NCBI GenBank assembly: GCA_002099365.1 | Contig: MSED01000004.1 | Location: forward strand, 620,001 to 684,000 | Direction of reading: 5' to 3' | Length of the DNA stretch: 64,000 bases | DNA from: Phialophora verrucosa | Lineage: Eukaryota; Ascomycota; Eurotiomycetes; Chaetothyriales; Herpotrichiellaceae | Shown: piece by piece, positions 45,697 to 57,600 of the stretch | How the letters are laid out: each line of letters opens with the position of its first letter | Position numbering within the stretch: the stretch's first letter is position 1 | Translations under genes and position numbers: made by a program | The notes under the pieces: model-generated | Told to the model about the DNA's origin: nothing | Seen by the model: the letters and a program-made list of their open reading frames with translations, nothing else | Database searches by the model: none

Positions 45697-46885
45697 TCGA
45701 AGTCGTGGATGGACAAGGACTAGGTGGCTCATGGCTCAAGACACAGATAGAGCCTACTGGTCATGAACCGGCCGACGAAGAAGTCAACTACTAGAGTCAA
45801 ACCTACAGTAGAAAGAAATACATGGACAGGCACAGGCGCAGATACAGTAGGATATAGACGCGTCGAAACTCGCCAATCAATCACCCTACACTCGCAGTCG
45901 CAGTCGCAGCCGCACTGCTCGTATATGTCTTCATTACATACCAAGATACTCCCAGCCGTTGCACTCACTACTAATCCCACCTTGCCATTCGTGGTACAGT
46001 ACCCACTCACGGCCAGTGACTGTATCTACTGTAACAATGCACTGTAGCTTCGACGTCAAATATGCCTTGACGTGCAAAGTACGGAGGACGGAGCACTACG
46101 GGCCTGATTATTTATATATACGAGGTATCGCCTTGGTTGCTGTAGTTGTAGCGCAACACATCTGCATCGCTCAACGACGTGATCACTCACTGTACATGTC
46201 CATGCACATGTACGTGTGCGTACCTCACCTCGTATCTGCCGCCCAACTCCATGCCAAGAACTTATATGAGTATGAGTACTGTACTACAGAATCAGGCCCA
46301 TCTCTAGGATAATATGGAAAGAGTTGACTCTTCTTGAAAGAGTTCTCGCATCCCGCTCCTCTCCCCGCCTCACTCACTCACTCGCTGACGGGAGATCCTT
46401 TCTCCATTCTGCATACGGACGATGCGGCCTGACGGTGGCAATCAGTCAGTTAGCGTCAGGCGCGCCGGCGTGCGTCCGTCCGACTTGAGAGGGATGGGAC
46501 AGGACAGGACAGCGCTGCACGGCACGGCACAGATCAGCATCGTACAGCATAGCAGAGGTAAGGTAAGGTAAGAATAAACTGTGATATGCATCCACGCTAC
46601 ATACACAGTACTTGGGGCGTGTAACAATGGGGCCGTCTACGGTGCTTTTAATCAGGGATCATTCCTGCTTTGCGCGCTGGGTCTCCCGTTTAGCAAGTCT
46701 TCTTTAGGATATCCAAGCCACAGTATCTGACTTTGAGCGTATCTTGTCCGGGCATCTGATCACGCAGGCGGGACGACGAGAAGGACGTGTTCAAAAATTC
46801 AATCGAGTCCGCCAGGGGACTGTCAGAAAAAGACAGGCGCTCCCACACTATCACACAACAAGAACATTCATTGACAGGAACGAAC
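45697..46885. other. Intergenic region with simple-sequence patches
   Basis: About 1.2 kb between AIM32 and the GFA gene. It contains short tandem motifs: CAGTCG near 45896-45912, CACT/CTCA near 46370-46385, GGACA at about 46498-46510, CGGCA at about 46519-46529 and GGTAA at about 46558-46571. The ATG-less upstream part of the GFA frame runs through 46787-46885. No gene was recognised. Confidence 0.5.
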
Positions 46886-47740
46886 ATGCCACTGCCCAAG
46901 CAGCCATTGACCCTCCACGGCGGGTGTAATTGTCGGTCTGTACGTTACCGCATCTCTGTCCCCGAGCAGTCTGATCGTCCTGCCGCGCCGTACCACGGTC
47001 CAGATATACCACTGGCCAAGATGGCGGATATGCCACGAATCCCGTTCGTGCTGCTGGATCACTGTAACGACTGTCGACGCGCCACGGCGAGCGTGGTTCC
47101 AATGTGCTTGATCACGGAGGTGACGACGGTGGAGGTGTCGCTCGTTTCGAACGATCCGCTTCAACAGGTACCAGCGCCGGATGACGACGCAAGGAAGTGG
47201 CAGCCTCTCGCCGAAGTTATTGACCCTCTCGAAGATGGCTCCAGCGTGGCCTCGGCCGCGACCTCAAACACCACTCTCGGCCATTACATGTCTTCCCCGG
47301 ACCGGCATCGCTGGTTTTGCAGACATTGCGGTACCCCCCTCGCCTACAGCGCCACATACTCTGCATATCCCGAGCCATGGAAAGCCGTCTCCGCGCCGCG
47401 GATGTTTGATATCTGGCTGGGCACGCTCGACCGGGAGTGCCTGGAGCAGGAATGGATGAGGCCGGATCATGCTGTTTGGTGCCATTTCGCAGTTCCTTGG
47501 GTCGCAGAGTTGACAAAGAGTGGTGCAACGAGGTTTACGAGTGCGGGAGAGGGAGAAGATGGCAGGAAAATGATCGGCATTGAAAACGGGAGTGATGAGC
47601 GAAATGAGAGTAAGAGGCCAAATGGGCGGCAAGTGAACACGGAGCCAGTATCGAGACATCCTTTGTTCATGGTCGATCAGGATGAAGGGGACGATGTCAG
47701 CGAGTGGGTGAAGCTACTGAACAATAAGACGCGGAATTGA
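46886..47740 (+). CDS. GFA/CENP-V-type zinc protein
   Basis: A single-exon gene of 284 aa from the ATG at 46886 (MPLPKQPLTLHGGCNCRSVR). It carries the GFA fold signature: GGCNCRSVRY, then DHCNDCRRATAS, then WFCRHCGTPLAYS. These provide Cys ligands for structural and catalytic zinc in the glutathione-dependent formaldehyde-activating enzyme superfamily. Many fungal paralogues have no proven substrate, so an actual formaldehyde role is unproven. An insert of about 45 residues before the third motif and a polar 70-residue tail are longer than in minimal GFA proteins. It converges with the ankyrin gene. Confidence 0.88.
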   Translation: MPLPKQPLTLHGGCNCRSVRYRISVPEQSDRPAAPYHGPDIPLAKMADMPRIPFVLLDHCNDCRRATASVVPMCLITEVTTVEVSLVSNDPLQQVPAPDDDARKWQPLAEVIDPLEDGSSVASAATSNTTLGHYMSSPDRHRWFCRHCGTPLAYSATYSAYPEPWKAVSAPRMFDIWLGTLDRECLEQEWMRPDHAVWCHFAVPWVAELTKSGATRFTSAGEGEDGRKMIGIENGSDERNESKRPNGRQVNTEPVSRHPLFMVDQDEGDDVSEWVKLLNNKTRN

Positions 47741-47913
47741 GGTTGATGAGAAGTTAAAGGAAGAAGCTACTTTGTTCGGTGTAGGAACAAGAATCCGCCT
47801 GCCCTCGATGTCAGTGTAAAATTTGCCCGCTTGAATTCATCAAGTAATCATACCTGCATCATTTCAAGTCCCGTCCCCCGCCCATTGAAAGCAACAACAT
47901 CCAAGTTTCGATA

Positions 47914-50900
47914 TCAAATATGCTTTGATGCCAGCCGCCGTGGGTCTGGCTTGCCGATCATTTTAAACCAAACGTCGTAGTCCTCGAGGCCGTTGACACG
48001 GGCAGCTTCTGTCAGGATCTCTGTAACCTCGACATCATCGATGCCGTCGATGGTTTGGCCATTGTCGTATCCGTCATTTTGGCCTTGCTGTTCACCTGCT
48101 GCTTTGTGCCTGTCCGTTGCGTTGCTCGGCAACCCACTGCCAGAAGCCAAAACTTCAACCTCGTCAGAATCCTCCTCGTCCCCACTTTCAACCCAGTGAT
48201 CGCTATCCTCGTCAGAGCGGTCCTCGCATTGATCTTCACCGTCTAACGAATCTTCATCGTCGGATAGATTTTCATCGTCGCCTTGCACGTCTTGCAAGAT
48301 GTCTGTGTCGTCGGCGTCCACCCTAACGCCAATACTATTGAACCCTGCAATCTCCTCCTCCGACAACTTAGCACGCTCCCGGCGGATCTGCTGCAGTCTG
48401 GGCCTCCACACAATCGGCAAGAAAGACCTAGGATTCTTGGTGGAACCTTGCCAAGTATCGGTGAAATCCATCATCAACGCTTCATGGAATGATATCAACT
48501 CTCGTTCTTCATCCTGGATCTCTTGGATTTCATCGTCCATGGGGATTGAGAACGGACATGGCTTGTTCCACTGACTCTGATAACTGGCGCACCCATGCCG
48601 ACAACACGTATGCGTCAAATCCAGAGCTTCAAAGGTCCGCAGCCTTACCAATGCCATGAAAAGGGTGTCGAAGGCGGACGATAGCCGTGAAGCTAAAAAC
48701 TTCCAGGGGATATACCGCCCGCCACCTCTACTGAATTGAAGAAACGTGCCAAGAAAGTTGACCCCAGGCACACATCCTTGCTCGGAACAAGCACAGACAC
48801 AGCCATCTGTAACGCTGGAGTTTAAGATCGAAGCCAGAACATCCGAATGCCATACAGACTTTGCGAAGCCATGGGACGCACCCCAAATTGGATCTAGACA
48901 AGTCAAGGAGTGAATTGCCTTCAACCTCGCTGGTCTTTGATGCTCAACTGGATTTCCGCAGTCGCCCGTGCAAGTGAGAAAATCGCAAAGCAAGTTAGCG
49001 CCATGGTCGCAAAACCAAGCTACATGTTCAAGCTCATATCCCAACCCGCCACCGCCCTGCAGGGAGATACTTGTCAATGGTGTACGGCCTTGGTCATCGT
49101 GTCCCTCAATATCTCGAAATCCGGCATCAAACAGCTTCTGCGCTACGTTCACTGTCATAAACAGTGGGCGACAATGCCAGATCGTCGTTTGCTTCGGAGG
49201 AACAGTACAGGCGGGGGGGACTTTGACCCCGGCCTTGGAAAGCTCATGGACCACTTCAAACGCCTGCTCATCCAAAAGTCTGTCGGGGTTGTCGCCGTTT
49301 CTATGCCAGGAATGGCGGGGTAGATGTGTTTCTGCGAGCTTCTGCAGATGCTGTCTTCGATGAGTAAATGCCTCGACCAATAAGTCGGCCATGTACATAT
49401 CGTCAAATGCGAGAAGGCTTTCTAACAGGTGCAGGAAGCCATTTCGAGCTTCTGGGAGGTCAGCAATGGTAGACCCCGCCGCTAACAGCAACTTCGTAGC
49501 ATTCAACCACTCCTGCCGCCTTCCAGAGCGGACTGGGTGCACCCTCTTGAAGGTTTGGCTGGCGGAAGCCAGATATTTCATGGCATAGTGCAATGGCAAT
49601 CGTCCACACTCGTCTCTCTCGTTAACTAGCCATGCTCCACCATATTTGAAAAGTAGTACGATCCCAAGAGGCCAGACAACTGACAGATGAAGTGGCGTAT
49701 GGCCCCAGTCATTCACCTCCAAGAGCAGATGTCGCTTGTCTTGCAGAAGACGGGAGAGTTCGAATGGATCCTGGCGCATGATGGCTAGGCTCAATGGTCC
49801 GCTCTCAAGCACTAAGACCTCAGCTTCTCTCCCGATTTAGGCATTAACCAGTACCTACCATCATGCCATTCAGGACAGTACATCAATTCAGCCCACCAAG
49901 ACGATCTCAGAGGTGAGGTATCAGCCTGCAAGGCGCCAATACCAATCAGACGCTGGGCAAGCAGGCCAAATTCTCGCCTTTCTTGCATTCCTAAGTTAGA
50001 TGCTTCGCTGCGCCATAATAAGCAGGATTGCATTGATGATGATAATAGTATACCCACAGCATGAAAGATGCGGCTGGAGCTTTTGCACCTAAGGACGCAA
50101 GGGAATAAAGTAAACGACCGAACGCTTCCAGGACTTGAGCCAACGTCAGTGGTTGTACTCGCAAGACTTCATGTCCATGAAGTGCTTGTAACCAATCAGG
50201 AGTCCAGAGAAAGTGCGGGTGATCAACCTCAGGATGCAAGGAGTCGGGGAAACGCTCACCTCTTTGATCTCTCAACCTGAACGAAAGGTAAATGGCATAC
50301 TGTAATTTGGATCAGCGAGCGCCAGCATGCCTGCAACCACCCATACCTCGAGCAAAGTGAGCCCTTCTTGATCAATCTCTCTAGGGTGTGCTTTGCCTTC
50401 AGCAATCAGCTTCACCAAATCGAGCCTACCGACTTCCAGAAGGTTCGCTTGTTCTTCAGGTACGCGTATGGAACCGATGTTCACTCCGAGCTGTGACACT
50501 AGTCGCATTGCCTGCGAAGAACGAGAAGATACCAGAGGGATCCAGTCGATCTGTGCGCAGAGCGAATTTCCACCAGCACCGCGGGTGAAGCCTGCCACGA
50601 CGTGAAGACTGCGAGATATCAGCATAGAGCAATAGGAGAACTTGAATTGTAGACGTCGTTGCCTTATGCCCTCTATGTAAAAAGGACAGTGCTCTTCATG
50701 GTCTGTGTTTCGTGTATACTCGAAGAAGAGAATCTGTTTCCCGGGCTTGCGGTGGCGTTTGAGATAGCGACAAGTACAATTCGATGAGAAAGTTTCTTGG
50801 GAAGCGAAATTCGGTTTCTTGGTGATATTTGGCCTCTGTGCTTCGAGGCAGAACTGATGGAATAAACTTGGCTTGGCAATGAGGAGTTGTTGGATCGTAC

Positions 50901-51735
50901 AGTCCTGTAGATTCTCCCCGTCTGTTAGTTGGAGCTCCACCACAAGACTCGAGCTCATTCATACCGCGCTCCGCAAAGTGGACCCTGATGTAGCAGGAGA
51001 CAGCCGCATCATAGCAACTTGCCCGGACAAATGATCAATGCGTTGCATGATCGCTTGAAGGCCTGGATCGAGAGTGGATCTTAACGTTCGAAGATCAGCC
51101 TCAGCCATCGAGAAGTCGGTGCGTAGCGAAGAAATGTCCTGACTGGCATTTTGAATGCTCGCGCTGATTCCGCTCGAAATGGTGATGACGGCGTCCACTT
51201 TATTATTCACCACATTCTGCATATTCAGCTGGGTCGACGTGGCTTCTCTGGTGGTAATCAGCTATCATCGTAGAAGCCGCAAAACAATGACATACAAATT
51301 GGCGATGGCTAGGACAGTTTCCAGGTTCTGCTGCAAGCTGTCAATGGTGCCTGACAGGTCGACTAAGGAATCCTTCTTGAAAGGAAATATCGCCTTCCTT
51401 GAGACGTGGTGCAGGCTGTCCCGCTTGAGCGAGAGCCCCTGCACGCGTTGAAAGGCGGCGACCTTGCTTTGGAGAGCCAGTATACCTGACTCGCATTCTG
51501 CAAGCGAACTTTCGATCTGGCGCGCGACATCAGGTGTTCGTGTTCTTAATGGTGGCAAAGCTTGACTTAGAAGGTGAAGGCATTTGTTGAGATCTTCAGC
51601 CCTTCCGGCAAGGCTGCTAAGGAATTGGGTTTGTCCTTTGAAAGCCGAGAAATATGAGATAAGGCCGTCGCACACTGTCACACCCAAAGAAATGACCCCG
51701 ATTGCACCACTTGCAACCGAGAAGGGGTCGGTCAT
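47914..51735 (-). CDS. PigL_N-like fungal N-terminal domain/ankyrin repeat protein
   Basis: I assemble six exons: 51735-51296, 51247-50965, 50904-50347, 50299-50058, 50007-49859 and 49811-47914, giving 1189 aa in one frame. The start MTDPFSVASGAIGVISLGVT is typical of fungal N-terminal domains found on NLR-like, ankyrin and PigL proteins. Residues about 40-235 are helical. A middle domain at 242-370 has SSNCTCRYLKRH and HCPFYIEGIRQRRLQFKFSY. Ankyrin-like units include GRLDLVKLIAEG (about 390), DWGHTPLHLS (592) and RDECGRLPLHYA. A Cys-rich section (TDGCVCACSEQGC) and an acidic tail with Asp/Glu/Ser runs follow. No NACHT or NB-ARC site was seen. The exon 4/5 junction (donor GTGGGT) is the least certain. 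The role may be in signalling or self/non-self recognition, which is inference. Confidence 0.7.
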
Positions 51736-52613
51736 TCTGGAGACGTTCCAACTGGCAGGTGTATCAATTCCGTAAGAGTGATAATCAGCTCAGGTATCAC
51801 CCATTGAGAAGTAAATTCATTGCAAAAAAAGGACATAATTGAGCTAAAATGTTCCTAAAGGTTGGTAGCAGGAAGTCTGCCTGAAGGACGGAACTCAGCC
51901 TCATGCGTTGGCAACGACCTCTAGGCAACGAGCGGCGTCTTATTGGTGAAAGGACTGCAGGTCCCATTGGTGGGGTGTCTCATGCTCGCTTGGAATCTCA
52001 ATGTAGGTGTCGACAAGAAAGCAGACACTCCCCCGGGAATCCAGCAGTATGGTCTGGACCAGAGTTGCTACTCTGCTTGGACAGGTCGAGTATTAAGCAA
52101 GACTGCTGGCGAGCAATTACTTCCACGCAGCATTGGACCATCTTGTCCGATGTCCTGTGTCCCACAAGCTGTGGTAAGCCAACCATAGTCTGGTATACAG
52201 AACCTGCAGTGAAAGAGTGGAATGCTCCGAATGCTCAGAGGGTCAAGGAAGACGAAGAAGACACCAGTACGCCGTATGTAGAGATGAGGCGACGGTGAGG
52301 AAGTGATTACTTGGCAGCACCCACCTAAGAGTCGACACTTCCACGCTGACGTAACAAGGTTCGGCTAGTGGGCGTGGCGGGCTCGGTGTTTATTGGAATC
52401 CGGAGCCGGCGATGATTCTATTCATAAAAACAGTCCCGGCGCATCCGTGTGCGTTGGGTGTCACGAGTACGAGTATAATCAGGTCGCTGCTGTCTTACCA
52501 CTTGTCCACACTGCTTTACTAACTGCTTCTTCGTTTGTTCGTTGCTGTTTATCGAATTACTGTCTTCTCTTGTGCTCTCCGTCTCAACAGTATCAGATTC
52601 CATCGCCTCCATC
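51736..52613. promoter_or_regulatory. Divergent promoter region, ankyrin gene and His/Gly-rich gene
   Basis: About 880 bp between outward-facing starts. It holds a plus-strand ORF of 131 codons without domain resemblance. Probably promoter space for both genes. Confidence 0.4.
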
Positions 52614-53889
52614 ATGCACATCGCCCCTGCGCTGGTCGCGGGCTGTCTCGCCCTTGAGGCGTCAGCCTTCCTAGTCCCCCTCGAGGTTTCAGAAGCCGCA
52701 CAGCAGGCCAAGTCCGAGTTGGCCTCGCTGCTCGCTACTACGGGTCACATTGTCGACCTTGACTGCCCCGGATGTCCCTACTTTGCTGTTGAAGACACAG
52801 AACATCCGGACCAAGACGTCGAGAACAAAATAGTAAGCACGTGCTCATCCCGAGGAGCATCATGACCATGCTGACAACCACCTTCCACAGCGTCTTGAAT
52901 TCGACATTGATTCTGAACAAGGCCTCACCATCAACGGCCTTCCTATCTTCTCCTCCGACCCTTCCAATGCTGCAATCCCCTACGTTGTCACCGCCCCCCA
53001 GATTCGCGTGGAAGATGGTCAACAAACAGCCCCAGTACAACTAGACTTCGCCTGGGAAAGACTACCACCTATAACATCCGCTGACGAGCCGGACATATCC
53101 ATTATCCCGGTCAGATTCACAATCCTTGGTCTTCAAGGCTACCCGGTAAAGGTCGACACCATCGCCATCGAGCTCCTACGCACCCCCGAACAAACCTCCG
53201 TCGCCCGCATCCTCAGTATCCCGTTTGAAGACACCCCAGGCGCCCAAACGTGCGACACAACTTCAAAATGGTCTCTCTGCCGCCTTCGTGCCATCATCGT
53301 CGCCCGGCTACAAGCAATTATGCAAGCTGCGAAAGCACGTGCCTCCACCGTAACAAAGGGCTGGGGCAGTGACGAGGGCAGCGAGGCCAAGCCCAAGGGC
53401 AAGGGGTGCGGACGTGGACGCGGCAAGGGACCAGGCATGTTTGGCGGCCGTCCTCCCCACGGTTTTGGAGGTCCTCACCGCGGTCCTCCTAACGGGTTCC
53501 ATGGTCCTCCTCATCGTGGTCCTCATGGCCCTCACGGCGGTCGCGGCCCTCACCATCACGGCCAGCATTATGGCCATCACCACTTCCACCGCTTCGGCCA
53601 CATGCTGCACCAAACGCTCCGGTTCTTCGTTATCCCTGCCATCCTCGGCGTCATCGGAGGTCTCATGGCCAGTGCCGTTGGAATGCTCGTTGGTCAGTGC
53701 ATTTCCTACCTGTGGATTCGATTCCATAGGGGCGGTGTGCGTGGGAATGCCACCGGACGGGAGATCCGTGTCGTGGAGATTGTGCTCGATGAAGAAGAAA
53801 AGGACGCGTTGATTATCGACGAGGAGTCGATGGAATCACCGCCAGAGTATAAAGACATCGAAGCGCACCTGACCGAGGAGAAACAGTAA
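52614..53889 (+). CDS. Secretory-pathway membrane protein with His/Gly/Pro-rich tract (DUF7728-like)
   Basis: Exons 52614-52832 and 52891-53889 give 405 aa; the 58-nt intron is phase 0 (GTAAGC...CACAG). The N-terminus MHIAPALVAGCLALEASAFL is a signal peptide. A CPGCPYF motif lies near residue 60. The following beta-rich ectodomain runs to about residue 215. Residues 240-312 are a Gly/Pro/His-rich low-complexity tract (HGPHGGRGPHHHGQHYGHHH). A hydrophobic segment at 317-349 (FFVIPAILGVIGGLMASAVG) is followed by a short acidic tail (IVLDEEEKDALI, ending TEEKQ). Fungal proteins of this layout are grouped as DUF7728, from memory. Metal binding by the His tract is inference. Confidence 0.72.
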
Positions 53890-54688
53890 ATCAACAACGC
53901 AAACTCCCTCTAGTACACATATACAATAAACAAGGAAACGTTGGAACCTCGAAAAGAGACGGAGAGTGAGCGAGAGAGACCAACAAACGTTTACGAGATA
54001 CCCCAGAGCATTGCAGGTGTTTAGCAGGATGAAGTCCTGGGAGATGCGACCGGGCCGAAATCAAGTCGTCGTGCGGTCCTAATAAAGCAGGAGTGGCGTG
54101 GCGTGGACAACCTCGAAGTCCCGAGGGCTGCGAGCGGAGAGTCTACATACCTCCTGCTCAAGTCAGTTTTAAATCTTGGATGCGGCGCAGGATACGAGGT
54201 CCCTTATGTACCCCGGTAGAACGTGGACGTTTAGGTAGGCTGGGATGGATCGGATCCATTATCCATGTATTAATACCATAACGGAGTACTGTACCTCTCA
54301 TTTGACAAGATCCCGATTCACAACTATGAGTCGTACTGTGTGTCTATGTACGGAGTATTGAGTATTGAGTATTGATTGAATGTGACATGGCTAGGTACTG
54401 TATCTGGGAAACTATTTCCATCTCCGCCGATGATCTGGCCCAGTATTGCTTCTCAAGCTGGTACGAAATTCGTCGGTAGACACCATTCCCACATTCAATG
54501 TACAGTACTATGATTGCTCTCCTCTCTCCTGGTTCATTCCCAGGGGGCCCCATCATCAAGTTCACTTCTCCCGTCGACTCTGCGGGTTGCATGACTTCCA
54601 CCCTCAGTCAGTCTTGAGTGTGCTTGGTCGTCCTTGGTCAATACTTCCCAGTAAGATAACCAGAACAGTGCCAGTGCCAGTGTCAGGT
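53890..54688. other. Convergent intergenic region
   Basis: About 800 bp between the stops of the His/Gly-rich gene (plus) and the coiled-coil gene (minus). It contains three exact copies of GAGTATT at 54353-54373 and several copies of ACGGAGTA, a motif common in fungal intergenic DNA. No gene was recognised. Confidence 0.5.
54353..54373. repeat. Three tandem copies of GAGTATT
   Basis: Three exact 7-bp units in a row, within a noncoding interval. A small microsatellite-like array with no assigned role. Confidence 0.85.
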
Positions 54689-57600
54689 TTAATACTGACG
54701 CACCCCCCACGCAGGGCCGATCAACAATTCCATCAGCTTGAAGTTCATGATATCCAGGAACCGTTGCACCTCTGGGATGAAGCCCCAGTACACGCGGCCT
54801 AAGTAGGCGCGGTTATGTCGCGTGCTCATGTGCATTTGTGATTGAACGGCCCTCTGTTTGACTTTTGCGGCACGGGCGTCGATTTGTGAGGCAGTCAATA
54901 TCGTGCTCCTGACGGTGCCTGTTCTTGTGTCTGTGCTTGACGTTGACTCTACCTTGGGATTGGGGACTGGGCAGGAGCAGTCGCATCGCGAGGGAGACGA
55001 GCCAACTATGCCTGTGGCGGGGACAGGTCGTGGGACGGCAACGGGTTTTGGATCGCTGTGCGTGGGATTCAGCAGCATGAAACTCGGTAGTTGTGCGCCT
55101 GTGAAGGATCGGGTTGGCGGAGGGAAGGGCAGATCTCGAGGAAAGTATGAATCGGAGGACAATGCTGGGGAGTTCGTCTCTGTGAGAGTGCGCGTCTCGA
55201 TGAGTGTTTCGGGTTTGACTTCTACTTGCGTGAGTGTAGCTGTGGTAGTTGATGTTGAGGTCTCGATCTGTGTCTCGGTGAGCGTCGATGTTGATGTTAC
55301 GATCGAGGTCAGCGATTTTATCGACATCTCTGCCTCGGTATGTGTCTTGAAGTCGACTTTGGTCAGGGTTTCTGTCTCCGTCTTCGTACGAGTTTCCGTA
55401 GCTGTCTCTGTTGCAATTGCAGTCGAAATCTCCGTCAATGTCGAGGTCACCCACTTCGGAATAGTCACTTTCTCGGTATAGACCCCATTGCCGGCATGGT
55501 ATGGTTCGCAGACAGGGATATCGGAGCTCATCTGCCAGGGTGGACATATCGAAGCGGATCTGGGCACCACAGCCGGCGTCCAGAGAGGAGCTGGTGCTCT
55601 GAAAGCCGAAAGGTAGGTGTAGAGAGCGAGGATCGTTGCGACAAATAACGCCATGTTGATTCCGACCAACACGCGCGCAATGAGAAGAGACCGAGTTTGG
55701 CTTCCAGTTCTAAATATCTTCTGTTCAATATCCGCTGATTCTTCGGTAAATCTTTGCGAGGAGTCTACGTCGGCCTCTGATCGTTTGATTCCGATGAACA
55801 CAGCTCCCGGACTGGCACACTCCCCTGACTTGTCATTCTCCCCAGACGGAGTCGATGGACGTCCAGTGGCAGTAACGTGAGGAGGATCTTGCCGTTGAGC
55901 CACCTCGCCGTCCATGTCGGCTCCATCAGGTAGATCACTGGTGACTAACTCACATGGAGATAGGGCAGTATCAGTATGGACAGGTCTTGGCGGTGGATTT
56001 CGTGCACTGCCGTTTCTGCGCTTATAGGGAGAAAGTGGCTCGAATGCATCGACGATTGATCTGACGACCTTCCCTACTTCTGCAGTTTCATCGTCGCTTG
56101 CGGGGAGGGTGATACTGGATGGGCTTCGCGGTGTGGTTGAAATAGGTGTGAACCTCGGCGAGGAGGGAACCTTCGTGTTCGGACTTATCACTGGACTCGT
56201 AGGAGAATGACCGCGTTGCGAGCCAAACACGTCGTGACCTTTTCCTATCGGTGAACCCAGCGCGGTCACCGAGGAAAACTCGGCGCGACGCCTGCGCAAC
56301 CCGGAACTGGTCACCAATGGACTGACAGGGCTGCTACTGCCAGTAGCTTTTATCAGCTCGGCGGTATCTGCCTCCCTGAAATGACGCGTCGGCGGAGGAG
56401 TTGAAGCAACATATCCGGCGATATTTGAGGGAGCTTGCATAGAGTCGGTCAAAGATCCGAATGGGGAGCCATCGATTTTCGCGGTGATCGGGGTGGGTCG
56501 CTTAGTGTTTCGTCGCTTGCGATGGTCGCCAACAGCACTGTCGACAGGTGATCTAAATGTCTGCCACTCAATTGGACTCGCCAACGGGGCTACCTCATGG
56601 GAGACTTCTGCTTGGCTGTTTTCAGAGGGCGTTCCTTGGCCCTGTTCAGGAGGTCCTGTACGCTCAGGCTCAAAGACTGCTCGAGTTTTGGCGTTCTCCC
56701 AGGTGATGGGCACGGGAAACCTTGCCTTCAGATATTCAAGGAGCTCCTCGTGTTCTTCTTTGGTGATGGGAGCTGAGAGAGCACGATTGGAGAGACCTTC
56801 GCTCACATCTGTACCTGCAAAGTCTAGGATACTCGGTGACGACGGGACATTGCTTGCCCGGAAAAACACATCTAACCGAGATTCTGCTGGGATCGAAGAG
56901 TGTCGCAGCCGCGACGAGGTTTGAGGAGCGAACATTCTCTGCGAAAGCTCGAACTGACCATGAATAGGGCGAGTATCCGTTCGTTCCCGATAATTGAGTC
57001 TCTGGGACGAGGCTCGTCTGCTTTCCCGTGGCTGATGATATGCGGTCACATCCAGCCTGTCCAAGGGAGATGCGGTCATGTTAACTGGACGTGGAGAAGG
57101 GAGCATGGCGGGCGACCCCGACGCACGGCTTGCGAGACTGTTCGGTCTCGAGGGGAAGCTTCTTTCATTGGCAATGCTGTGTCGCACCGAAGAGGCTCTT
57201 GACTGGCTGGTCAGGCTCTGCGGCCGTGAAGACATGAAATCACCGAGCACCTCGTGCTGTGGCTGCATTGACCCGACAGAACCTCGACGTCTCGCGGCTT
57301 CTCGTTGATCCAGGCGCTCAAGTACTTTGTTGTCATATTCTCGGAATTGGTCGATATCGCGCTTGACCTGCTGCTCATGCAGCTTCTCCATCCAGTGGAG
57401 AACGGTTTGCAGTTCTGCATTCACGTTGTCGCGTTCTTGCTCGCTTCTCTGGAGGGCTCTTTGAAGTGGATCATTCGACGCTCTGAGCTCTTCCACTTCC
57501 TGACGCAATCGGATGAGCTCTGCTTCTTTGCCCTCGAGCTCGTTGTAATAATCACCCAGTTGCCATTCGGCCTTGTCCAACTTTTCCTGTACGCCTTCCA

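Noticed and set aside
50272..50958. Stand-alone 228-codon gene
   Set aside because: Better explained as an internal exon of the ankyrin gene, with matching splice sites on both sides.
54813..55547. 244-codon minus-strand and 207-codon plus-strand ORFs
   Set aside because: Both arise from the Thr/Glu repeat of the coiled-coil membrane protein read in other frames.
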